Under the pieces are notes generated by a model. It saw only the letters and a list, made by a program, of their open reading frames with translations. It had not been told where the DNA came from and searched no databases. Of a stretch of DNA of 64,000 nt, positions 21,097 to 31,560 are shown in pieces; position 1 is the stretch's first letter, and every line of letters begins with the position of its first letter. Source of the DNA: Nothophaeocryptopus gaeumannii (taxonomy: Eukaryota; Ascomycota; Dothideomycetes; Mycosphaerellales; Mycosphaerellaceae); NCBI GenBank assembly GCA_031771865.1, contig JASISA010000040.1, positions 1-64,000 on the forward strand, in the 5' to 3' direction. Made by a program: the position numbers and the translations under genes.

Positions 21097-23230
21097 ATGG
21101 GCTTACTGCCAACCTCTCAAAGATTGGTGGAAGAATCACCGTGGCCAGACCTGAACCTGCGAATGGCTGTCGGCGTGAAGCCTAATCGTGCTCCTCTTTA
21201 CGATGGGTTTGAGGGCGCGCAGCGCAAGTGGGTAGACACTGTTATGTTGCACTTTCAACACACGCTATTTGGTGATCCGGACGCTGGTCATCCTCCAGAC
21301 CAGCTCCTGTTACAGGTAGATGGGCAGGCAGGTGCTGGCAAGTCTCATGTCATTGACTTCCTGTCCGCAGAGCTGGAGTTCCGCGCTAGACAATGGAACT
21401 CATTCTCCGACGCACAGATCCACAACGTTCCAGCAATTCGCCTCGCACCTACTGGAATCGCCGCTCACAACATTCTCGGCTCTACTATCCACTCAGCGTT
21501 CAAGATCCCTATCAAACTCGGACCATATGTCCCGCTGGAGGGCCCTGCTTTGCTTGACCTCGAGATCCTCATGACGAGCGTGTTCTACATCATCATCGAT
21601 GAGAAGTCTATGATTGACCCGGTAGTCCTTTACTGGCTGCACATGCGCTTAATTCAAGTTGGACAGGCTGGTCTTCCCTTTGGAGGCTTCAACATCGTTA
21701 TATGTGGGGACTTTTAGCAACTTCCGCCTGTCGGTAGGCACGCTCTATTCACTGATAAGAGCAAGCTAAGGACCGAGCAGGAGCAAACTGGGTTTGATCT
21801 ATATCGTGCCTTCAACAAGACGATCAATCTGAATGTCATAAAGCGCCAGGTGTCGAACGATCCGGATGCGGAGAGATTCGCTGAAGCGCTGTAGGGCTTG
21901 CGCAACGGTCCAGGTCACCTTACATTCAACAGCTGGCGTACGCTAGCCTCTCGTGTGAAACCCGTCGTTCCCTAGGCCGATATCGACACATTCAAGGACG
22001 CCATCCACGTTTATGGCACGCGTGCTGAAGTTAAGGCTCACAACCGCGTGTCGCTGCGCGATCTCAATCGCCCGGTCAAGCTCGTTACTGCGAACCACAC
22101 TGGACAGGGAGCTGCTGAAGCTCGATTTGATGCCGGAGGAAATCTTCACCGAACCCTGCGATTATCAATCGGCTCTCGGGTTATGATTACGGAGAATCTA
22201 TGGGTTGAGAAGGGCGTTGTCAATGGCAGCATGGGCACGGTCCGCGCGATAGTCTGGGCAGCTAACGAGGACCAGACTGACGAGGAGATCTAGCAGGGCC
22301 CCTCTTGCATTGATCCTCCATCTCGACAAATACGATGGTCCATACCTCAACGATGAATGCGATGACCCGGATATGCCGCCACAGGTTGTGCCTATCACCC
22401 CATCGCGGCATGAGTTTAACCGCGATAGCAGATCTGGAGGCGAGGTTAGCTGCAGCAGAACACAGTTTCCTGTAACGCTGGCTTACGCTATTACGGTTCA
22501 CAAGTCGCAGGGCATGACACTTGACAAGGCAGTGCTGAACATATCGAATAAGGACTTTACGCCTGGACTCTCTTACGTTGTATGCTCTCAGGTTCGCCGT
22601 TTGAGGGACCTCCTCTTCGATGAGCCATTCACTTTTGATCGATTTGGGCAAGCCCTCTGCAACGGCTATTCAGCGCTATCTGGATTTCAGGCGACGTCGA
22701 CAAAAGCGATTGTTACCTGCGGGTGCTATCCTATCGTCATCCCCTGTCCACCTAGGCCAGCCAGCTCCAGTACTCAATGCCCGTGAACAGAATGAAGCTA
22801 AGCGCTTGATCAAAGAGAGACTTGGAGAAGGAGCGACAGGCTAGGGAAGCTCAGCGTGGACAACAGGTTACAGGCGACCAAGATCAGCAGTTCAATTCGC
22901 GAGAGGAGTATGAATTTGAACAGGCTCTTCTCGCGATTGCCGAGATGGAGTCTGCGTAGCTACAAGGTCAGCAGCCACCGCCACTACGTGGAGGAGAGCA
23001 ACAACACGACAACCCGGGCGGCCTGACCGATGAGCAAGTTCAGGCAAACATTCGATACTACAAGCAGCTGGAAGCTAAGCGCCGAGCGGAGCAGTTTGCT
23101 GACCAAGAAGCGAAAGGCAAGGGGAAGACTAAGGCCAAAGACACGGGTCTTGGCCTCAAGCCATTATCCAAGGCAGACCAGGCCTTTGCAAGAAGCCTCC
23201 GTAACAGGGTGACCGACGGACGGTACACCT
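21097..23230 (+). pseudogene. Helitron Pif1-like DNA helicase domain
   Basis: One frame from 21097 to 22293 carries Walker A DGQAGAGKSHVIDFL, RLAPTGIAAHNI, DEKSMIDP (Walker B) and GDF..QLPPVG, and is broken by TAG at 21715, 21892, 21973 and 22291. After a frameshift the helicase C-terminus follows: AITVHKSQGMTLDKAVLNI and TPGLSYVVCSQVR. A further frame to about 23330 is Lys/Arg/Gln-rich (KGKGKTKAKDTG). All four stops in the first frame are TAG; C-to-T at CAG or G-to-A at TGG would give that, but the original codons cannot be read. Confidence 0.85.
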
Positions 23231-23330
23231 CAATACGTACCGTATTGATTGATCGGCGTGGTACGATCAAGCAGAGGCTCTTGAAAGGCCAATACAATCA
23301 ATCAGAAGGTCGTCGGCGGCCTGGATGTAT

Positions 23331-23649
23331 CAGATGTATTGGCGTATTAGTAGTAGCTCACCCTCCCGGGCTTCTTCTTCTTCTTATCCTACTGACAATC
23401 CATCTCTTCACTGTAATTGGCTTGTTCCTGTGATCCAGTATGGGCAATAAGGTGCGTAGAATCGATTAGGAATGGGTAGAAGTGGCTGATTGCAGTAGGA
23501 GGCTGTTATCGACCTCACCGGCGCTAATACACCCCCGCCCTCCCCTGCGCCAGCGCCATCGACACCGCGACCGCGCGACGCTCTCGATGAGTTCCTTATA
23601 GTATCGCTGGATCACCTTCCGCACTGGAAGCATTGCGATGTGCTGCATG
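23331..23649. other. Helitron 3' region / junction with copia
   Basis: Contains a CTT microsatellite (about 23368-23383). A plus-strand frame (about 23500-23650) reads VIDLTGANTPPPSPAPAPST and RDALDEFLIVSLDHLPHW, which does not look like copia. It may be Helitron tail or a captured gene fragment. No 3' hairpin plus CTRR end was recognised. Confidence 0.4.
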
Positions 23650-26600
23650 TTCGTGGTGTCAACCTGTTCAAAGCCGCGGACAACCCATCGTGCTTTGTAC
23701 TTCAGTATTTCACCGCTAGCTCCACGCTTGATCTTAAACACCCATTTGCCACGAAGCACTTTTCCGTTCACTTCAGAACGTTTCTTGAGGCGCCAAGTCT
23801 TTCGTGCACGGGTGATACTACCTCGTCATCGGTAGCGTCCTTCCATTTGGACCATTCAAATGATCTTTGGGCTTGCTCAAGCGTGAGTGGTTCGTACGGC
23901 TCAGGCTAACAGGCTGCTGCTAGTAGAGTAAGGCATATTGCCTTGGGTAATAGTAGTGTGGAAGACGGCGTTGCAGATGGGGTGCGATCGTCGCGTTCGC
24001 CCCTGAATGATGTTGCCTTCATCGAAGTCGCAGCCAACTTCCTTCGGAGGACCTGTCTCGAAATCATATCGCGTCCTTCTTGCAGATGGAGGTGGGGGTG
24101 GTGTTAGCTGTCTTGGTCGCCGGACAGTCTCGTCTGTCTGAATGACTGGAGTCTGTGATAGTGCTTGTTCAGGTTCGCTGTCGCTATCAGGTTGATATTG
24201 CTCACCATCATCCTTCCGCCCTGGCTCTAGTGATTCAGGAGCGGTGCAAGGACGACGTTCGCGGATAATGACATTTGTTCGCCACTCAGGCTTTGAAGGG
24301 TTGTGATCAGGGGCTACTCGGAAAGTAGTGTGACCTTTGAAACCAATAAGCTTGCCAACATATGACTTCACACCAACAACCTTACGGCCGGTGTCTCCGT
24401 TAATGACCTTCTTCCTCTGGTGTGGCGTCTTCAGAATGTATACCTTGCTACCAAGAGTACGAATATGGGAAATGTTAGGCCTGGTGCCTATGAATAGCTC
24501 CCATGGGGTAGCATTGTGGTCTGTGCATGGGGGAGTAGTTCCGGACATGGACAATGTTGTGAGCGACAACCTCTGACCAGTGCCTTGGGTCAAGGCCGGA
24601 GGCAATAATTGATGGTTGGAGCTTGTCCTCAATTGTTCGGTTTAACCTTTCAGCCTTGCCGTTTGCTTGGTGTTGATCGGTGTCAGTGTACTGCATCTCA
24701 ATACCTCGATCATAGGTCCAAGCCTGATAGAGTTCATTACAGTTCTCTCCACCTCTGTCTTGGATAATAAGGCGGCAGCGTCGCTCTGGCCTTTCGTGGC
24801 GATTGATGAAGTTCTTTGTGACTTCGAACACTTGATCTTTACTTTGGATGGGTTCTGCTTCTGCGTATCCAGACCAGTCGTCAAGGTGAGTAACCCAATA
24901 CTTAGCGTTGTCGAAAGCTTCTTCAAAAGGACTAGCAATGTCTGTATGGATCACATCCATAGGGTATTGCCCTTTATGGAGTTTTCCTTTGTGTGGGCGT
25001 TCTGTTTGGCGGCCAAGTACGCATGCTTCACAGATACAGCGTCCATCAGGCTGTGAGGCATCCATTCCGGTCACTATAGATCGCAATCGGGTTAGGCTTT
25101 GTTCTGAGAGATGTCCAAGCCGTTCGTGCCAGAGTCGGAAGTGAGGCTGTTGGACACTATATGCCACCGCTGCAAAGGACCTGGAGCTGCTTTGATTTGG
25201 TGTAGGTCCAAGTTGATGGAGCGCCCTTAACTCAGTTGAACGGTGTCTTTCGCCCTCTACTTGAGCCACGGTTAGTCAACTGGAATAGGGATTAGTGCAG
25301 GCGGTATCGAGTATCATAAGTCCACCCTTAATTGTTGCTTGGAACACGTGGCTCCCTTGCTTGAATTGAAGAGTGTTGTTGTCCGGTTTGTGAACCTCCA
25401 TCAATGTATGGCCACATCGTTGAGTGACAAGAGGTTAACCCAGCTGTTGGTGAGTACTGGACATTTGGGATCCTTAGTAATCGAGTACCCATTGACCCAG
25501 CAAGACGACAGTCAATCTCGATCGTTCCTTGTCCGACTGGCGTTAATTTGGCTCCACCAATGCCATTTGCTATTTGTCCCTCAATAGACTCATAGGTGCC
25601 GTCGACGAACAGATCTCTTCGCCCAACAAGTCCGCCAGATGCCCCTAAGTCAAGGATAATGGCATCCTATAGGTTCATTCCACGGTGAACGGCCATCAGC
25701 TCGCCAGAGTACTGATTGCTCTTAAAGAACACGGTGTTACAGGGCCGAGTTCCAGCGGTCGGTCCCGGTTCCTCGTGGGTACCTCCGAGGAGGACATTCA
25801 CTTTATTATCAGGCTTCTTGGAAGCATTGCCCATAATTGAGAAACCAGGGCTGAAGTCACGTTTTGATCCAGTCTGTTATGGTGTTGGCTTGTTTTGACG
25901 GTTCCTTCGGCTCTCCTCTCTCATCTGTCTGCCTTTCTTTAATGTCTTCCACCAAGTGGGTGCAGAAGTATCATCAACTTCCCAGCATACTTGTCCAGGC
26001 TTATGTGGAACTGGAGACCTGTAGGTAGGGCAGGATTTTAGCTGTTGAGGTTGCCCTAGCTGCTGCTGGTGTCCAAATTGACCGCTACAGTTGAGTTGCT
26101 GATTAGACTGTTTGTGGCGGTTCTGGACTTCCTCCGCAGCGACAATGCAGCGGCTTAGTGATACCCTTCCTTTGATTCGTCCTCTTCGTCTGGCAGCACT
26201 TCATATTGCATACTAAAGCTGTCTCTGAAAGACTGGAACGATAGTCCAAGGCCTTTGATGAATAGTTGAACAATATAGCATTCCGGAAGCTGAGCCTTCT
26301 TGTTGAGCGTAACCATATCGTCTCTAATCTTGATAATTGCTGCTCCGTATGCCGGAACGTCCTTGCAGCTAGCGAGGGTAAGATCGCCTAGTTGATTGAC
26401 TAGTATGGCATAGCGACCTGAGCCCTTTCCTTTGAACACCGCTTCGAGATCCTTAAATAGCTGAAGGACAGTATGACCATCATCTTTGCTCTTAGCAAGA
26501 ATTCCGCTCGCTCGACTTCCGCAGGTCTCGTTAATGGTAGCGAAAGCCTGGATCCTCATGATTTTCCAGTCTAGTAAGCGTTTGTTCAAGGCCGCTTGTT

Positions 26601-26781
26601 CTTCGCCTTCTAATAGTGTTGGTGGTTCTTTTTGAAACTCAAGGAGGGTAGCAAACCCCTGAGGGGACATAGTAAGATAGTTTTTGATTTGCTTAATCCA
26701 CAGTAGCCAGTCATCTTGACCGTTGAGCTTTGCAATGTGTTGCAGGTCCCTCTTGGAAGAATCTTGATTGGTAAGAGACAT
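23650..26781 (-). mobile_element. Ty1/copia retrotransposon 5' part: gag, protease, integrase, start of RT
   Basis: Reading leftward from ATG 26781: a gag-like protein (KLNGQDDWLLWIKQIKNYL), after a frameshift near 26155 a linker, a protease-like ILDLGASGG, the GAG-pre-integrase zinc motif (LWHERLGHLSEQSL...CICEAC), and an integrase core with HTDIASP, IIQDRGGEN and NGKAERLNRTIED supplying the D-D-E triad. It ends with the start of reverse transcriptase (GKWVFKIKRGASGEILKYKA, RWVVRGFEQ) at about 23650. Domain order gag-PR-IN-RT is diagnostic of copia. Stops and frameshifts make it inactive. The leader contains the 54-bp tandem repeats that received the hAT element. Confidence 0.9.
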
Positions 26782-26898
26782 AACAAGTCTCTTAATCGAT
26801 TTTGAAGTAGGTGAGAAGTAGAACTTCCTTTGGTAGGATGTTTAGGTGGAATAAGGTACTCAGAAAAATAACCTCAATTGTGCTGCTTGAAGCAGTTG

Positions 26899-29837
26899 CA
26901 GGGGTCTTGTTGGTCCGGTAGGTATGGTAATAAGGCCTCCTACCATACTGACCAAGTTTAGCATGTGATCATACCATCTATACCGTTGGTTACCGACTTA
27001 TTGTAGGTGAATATAGCCATCTATTCGACCTCGTCGTCGCCCTGGTTGTTGTTCACGACATCAGCAATATCCTCATTTATCAGCAGGTCCTCAGCCGTCT
27101 TGAAGTCCTCAACTATCTTATCTTCCTCGTCAAACGCAGCCAGCAGTATGCCCTCTTTATCCTTGTGTTTAGGCTGCGGGGTCCCCACCAGTCTCGTAGA
27201 CACATACACGCTTCAATGATGTTGCTGAGTAGTCTGGATCGCTTATAATCGATAAGGTCTCGGCCGGCGCTAAAGCTTCGTTCACAGTCATCGCTCATAT
27301 TGGGGATTGCGAGTGTATCGAGTGCAAACTTCGCTAATGCCGGCTGCGACTGAACACGGTCAAGCCAGTATTGTAGAGCGTCGAAAGGAGCATCGTCTGG
27401 TGAGCTCTCGATATGCGGAACAGTGTCTGTCGAAAGGTAGTACTCCAAGGCATCGACTTCAGCTGTTACGGCAGTATTAGTAGTGAGCTTTCTACGCTTC
27501 CAAGCCCATAGTTGTCCGTGCAGTGAATCTGATTCAAAGCTCGTGTTTACAGCGCCAGGTGACCATGCTGGCTTGTAGCTGACGCGCCATATCTCGGTGA
27601 CCATGTCCTTCACTTGTTCGACATACTCCGGCTGCTCTTTCTCGAACCATAATGCCTGGAACCATGAAAGCTTGAGGGTCGGATTGAGGACGATGGCGGC
27701 GTAAACCATGGGCATGTCGTCGCAGAGTTTAAAGTACTTCTCAGCCTTCAGCCAGCTGTGTTCGCAGCATTCGGATAGGTACTTGTAGGTCGTGTCTCTG
27801 ACGCCAGTGCTGGCGAGTTCATCCTTCTGATTACAGAGGACTTCTAGCAGCCATGTCAGTGTCTGGTACCATTCGAAATAGAAAGACTGGTTGCCCTCTG
27901 TTCTTATAGTAGCTGTCTCAAATATCTTCAGGATATCTTCGACCTTACAAAGTTGCTTCCACTCGGTTGGTTCGAGCGAATCTCTGAGCAGCTTTGCGGC
28001 CTCGTTCTTGTCGAGATGCTTCCTGTAGTCACGGCAGAACTTGGTGATGCGCTTCTCGACGTCCTTGGCTCGTTGAGTCATGTAAAAGAAGGAGTTTCCA
28101 GCGCGTGGCGTTGTTGAGAACAAGCTGAAGTTGTAGAATTAGCATGTGAAGCTCGGAGGTGCCTTGCGGTATAGAAATCGTCATCGAAAAGAGCGACACT
28201 TGATTTGGCTTAGTCGCCGCCAGCGCCGTGTTTAACGCGTGCGGGTTAGCCAACCAAACACTCTGGACACAGTGGACCGGAGTCCGCTGAGCGCGGGGTG
28301 CACGATCCTCAACTTTCGAGCTTCTGAACTTACTTACCTTAAGCACATTGTATTTCGACCATTTTCCACCCATCTTGATTGCAGCAAACGCCTCCAACCT
28401 CTGTGGCGACGACCGAATATAGCGGATGATATTATGGAGCTTTCCAACTGCTCCGCGACCGCGCCAGAACAGATCCACAGCCTCGAAAGCGCCTTTGCCG
28501 ATTTTCGCTTCAAGATCGGTCAGTGCTTTGCCAGCACCTTTGCCCATGATGAGAGCTCTGGCAACGAGGTTTATAATGTGTCCAAGACATCGTAGACGGC
28601 GCTGCTTGATCTGCTTCTCATTCATGTTCGGCCAGAGCTTCTTACACACGTAGGAGACGGCGACATCGTTCGACTTCGCGTTATCCGAGATGAAGTATCC
28701 TATCTTCTTTTGTAGCTTGAACTCCTTGATCACTAACAGTAGGAGCGCCTTGGTTGTCGCCACTGTGCTCTCCAAGCATCCGTCGAAAAGCCAGCAACCG
28801 AGACCTCTTCTTTCCGCCCTCGTCGATATAGTGCGCGTAGATCGCCATAATCGCCAAACCCGAAGCGCCTGGGCTCGTCCAGAGATCGAAAGATACGTGA
28901 ACGTCACTCAGCGCCGATGCCAGCTCCCCCGTGAGCTTCAACACGAAGGAGTTATACTCGTAGAGAATCCACTTCCGAATCGTCGAGGCTGCGGCCGGTA
29001 GCAGCAGTCCAATAGCTGGGTTGAGGAGCATTATGAGCTCGCGAAAGTACTGGTTCTCGACCATGTTGAAGGCGATCTGGCAGTACACAACCCACAGCAA
29101 CAAAGCGGACTTGAACTCGTTGTAACGAGTCTTCGTTACTAGGGTATGAAAGTCCTGAGCGCTCTCGATCGTTTGCTGACTGCCGCTGGACTTCACGACT
29201 TTCTCGCCCTTGCTATTAATGCTGTGGTGTTGAGACAGGTGATGTAGAGCGCCTCGAGTTCCATTCAAGACGTTCAACTGCTGATGCCGGCCTTCTTTTT
29301 CGCAGAGATAGCAGTAGTATACCCGCACGTTATCCGAACGCAGCAGCGCTTCGCCAAACTGCCAGGCTGGACTCCATGTCTTTCGATCCTCACCAACACC
29401 TTGTTGATGCTTCTTGAGGCGCGCATACTCGGTCTTTCTAAGCTCAGAAGGTATCCGGATGAGAAGAGGCGCAGTAATTGGGGTTCTGTTCGCATAAGAC
29501 GATAGTAGCTTCAGAGCTACCAACACCTAGCCACGACAACACGCTGGGCATGGCGAGATACGACAGTATGAGATATTGGTAAAGAGATGGGAAGATTGGA
29601 TACATTCACGGCGAAACGCGTCGATTTTTCCCATACGCGTACCGCCCTTGGCGCCGGCGAGTATGCTGACCGGCTGCGCAATGGATACCGAGATAGGAAG
29701 TTGGTAACCATGGTTACCGGTAGCATTTACTCACCAGCTACCATATTGACCGGTAAGCATGTGATTGCCCTACTGACTATACTATTGGTTACCAATAACC
29801 AGGTTCTACCATCTATACCGGACCAACAAGACCCCTG
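26899..29837 (-). mobile_element. hAT DNA transposon, structurally complete
   Basis: A 2939-bp element. The 22 bases at 26899-26920 (starting CAGGGGTCTTG) are the exact reverse complement of 29816-29837. Immediately outside, AGCAGTTG occurs at 26891-26898 and again at 29838-29845, the 8-bp target duplication expected of hAT. Beyond the ends, related roughly 60-base segments occur in direct orientation inside each end (about 26939-27000 and 29738-29800, both with CTACCATA.TGACC and GCATGTGAT). The minus strand encodes a hAT transposase with frameshifts. Perfect ends and target duplication indicate a fairly recent insertion. Confidence 0.95.
27021..29523 (-). pseudogene. hAT transposase with three frameshifts
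   Basis: Order of motifs from 29523 leftward: a BED-like zinc finger (VYYCYLCEKEG...HLSQHH), VHVSFDLWTSPGASGLAIMA, DNAKSNDVAV, RRLRCLGHIINLVARAL, LVLNNATRW, and the C-terminal hAT dimerisation region (LAKFALDTLAIPNMSDDCER, SFSAGRDLIDYKRSRLL). One intron seems likely at 28125-28337 (donor GTAAGT, acceptor CAG). Single-base frameshifts sit near 28749, 28096 and 27190. The upstream end has no ATG in frame, so a first exon or start is missing from this model. Fungal hAT relatives such as Restless also carry an intron. Confidence 0.85.
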
Positions 29838-29982
29838 AGCAGTTGTAGTCTTGGTAGTAACGTGGCATTGCCCGTCAATTGTACTACTAAAAGCAGTCAT
29901 GGTCTGGGTAGTGACGTAGCATTACTCGTCAATTGTGCTGCTTGAAGCAGTCGTGGTCTGATAGTGAGGCGGCATAGCCGTC

Positions 29983-31560
29983 CATTATACTTTATAAGGG
30001 GTATAAGGAGCATATCCGAATCCTAGAGAACACCTAATATCCCGTCGCTCTAGAGTAGCCTAGAGGACACAATAAGGGTCCTAGGAGTAATCGTTAATAA
30101 GAGACTCAAGTAGCACGCATAGATAGAGAATACCCTTATAAAAGCAAAACGGCTAGAAGCTATACTACGATAGATTACTACTACTACGTAGGGCGCTACG
30201 GTAGAGATAGCCTATAAGCTATATATCTTAATAATTAGGCTAGTAGTAATGCACGGGAGCGAGGTATAGATAGTAGGAAAGGAGACTAGAATCTTAAAAA
30301 TACTCTAATAAAAGCTATAGGTAATATAGAATAGATTCCTACGGATAATCCTTGGGGCCTACCGAGCTATACTAACGCGACTATTATATAAAGAACTCTA
30401 GATCGAAGATATTACCGAGTATAGGAAGAGAACTGCTATAGCTATAATAGCTGCGTAGAGGTAGAGGCCGGATATATACTAGGCTATACAAGAGCTAAAG
30501 GGGCGGATCCTACTAAAGTACGGATAACTTAGGGTATATAGTAGACGCCTAAGAAAACTATACAGCTCGCTACTAGAGTAGATAGACGAGCAGGCTACTA
30601 TCTGTTACGGACCGAATCTGCAGGACGCAGAATCAAGGACATGGAACCATGCAAGAATGACGCCAGAAGTCACGTGTCTGACCACAGTCTGGGACCTCTG
30701 GTCAAACACGTGAGGTTTGGCGACCGACAGACCGCCCGACCGGTCAGTTGGTCGAACGGTCAAACTCGCTGCCAAGAGCAAGCGAGACCACCAAGTATAT
30801 AGCAACGATGGTTGACTAGCAATCATCGTGTTCAACTCATGTTACAATCTCACTGATTGGAATAAGCCAAGACTTCCTTCACTTCGTTCCACTTGCCGAC
30901 GCATTCTCCAAAGAAGCCATTCCACGTGATTAAGCGAGTCACCTGACAAGCGAGATACCGTGTGTAACACTATCCTACGGTCCTAGCTCTCTTATATAGA
31001 TAGAGTAGATCTAAAGAAGACTCGGAAAGTAATATAGACTATCCTCTAGGGCTAGTATAAGCGGGACGAGTTATAGAAGTAGGACAATGCTAGGCGCGAA
31101 GGAATCCTCCTACTCGCGTTTAGGACTCTATAGAATACTAATACCCGGGAGCTTTATCGAGGGCTTAGTAAAGCCTAGGCCGCGATAGTATTCTAGATAC
31201 GGTTAGAGACAATTAGCCTTCCTTACTTCCTCTATAAGGTTAGGGTACCCGATACTAGCCCCTACTACGAATATAGAGATAGAGGGACAGCTCGATACTA
31301 CCTTGCCTACTATACAAATATGCGAGAGAGTAGAAGGGAACTTATCTTAGCTACTAGATACTAGGACGCGAGAAGATAGCTTACTAAGTTTCCTAGACAA
31401 ACCGCAGCGTAGGCAATAAGGCATCTCCCTATAGGACAATTCGAGTAGACCCTTAAATATCTCCTAGAGTAGGCCGGAGATCTCGAACCCAAGTAAGGAG
31501 GATAATGTTAACTCTAGCGTATTAGCTAGCTACCTACGGGCAAATATATTAGTTCTATAG
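29983..31560 (+). mobile_element. RIP-mutated LINE (Tad1-like) 3' half, interrupted by a solo LTR
   Basis: The plus strand can still be read as the end of a non-LTR retrotransposon ORF2: VLGVIVNKRLK near 30086, IAYKLYILIIRLVVMHGSEV near 30200, and FLYKVRVPD then a YYEY..TARYYLAYYTN segment near 31220-31330, where tyrosines stand at positions normally cysteine or histidine of the terminal zinc-knuckle region. That is the result of TGC-to-TAC changes. CpA and TpG are nearly absent while TpA is very common (my count for 31141-31260: 1 CA, 0 TG, 18 TA). The solo LTR at 30603-30969 splits it and lacks this bias. Confidence 0.7.
30603..30969. mobile_element. Solo LTR with 5-bp target duplication
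   Basis: A 367-bp unit starting TGTTACGG and ending GTGTAACA, so TGTTAC/GTAACA are inverted ends as in LTRs. CTATC stands directly before (30598-30602) and directly after (30970-30974). The base composition is normal (CA and TG plentiful), unlike the RIP-mutated DNA on both sides. No internal retrotransposon genes are present, so this is an LTR left by recombination. Orientation and superfamily are not determined. Confidence 0.93.

Larger units (their letters stand above)
16367..23330 (+). mobile_element. Degenerate Helitron (Rep/helicase rolling-circle transposon)
   Basis: One transposon occupies this stretch. Its decayed coding sequence runs N-terminal zinc-binding region, Helitron_like_N Rep domain (HUH motif and two-tyrosine motif), then Pif1-type helicase, all on the plus strand. 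The limits given are the coding extent; the true termini lie outside and could not be fixed. Frames are interrupted by stops and several frameshifts, so it is non-autonomous now. Copia sequences in the same orientation flank it on both sides, suggesting insertion into a copia element, although about 120 residues of reverse transcriptase are unaccounted for. Confidence 0.88.
26874..29982. repeat. Three 54-bp tandem repeats, the first split by the hAT insertion
   Basis: Unit 2 starts at 29875 and unit 3 at 29929, both beginning TCAATTGT; the period is 54. Unit 1 is in two pieces, 26874-26898 (25 bases) and 29846-29874 (29 bases), which sum to 54 once the hAT element and one copy of its target duplication are taken out. 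The array lies upstream of the copia gag start and is probably part of that element's leader or LTR. Confidence 0.88.

Noticed and set aside
23231..23247. Perfect hairpin CAATACG-TAC-CGTATTG as a Helitron 3' terminus
   Set aside because: It lies inside coding-like sequence and is not followed by CTRR within the expected distance.
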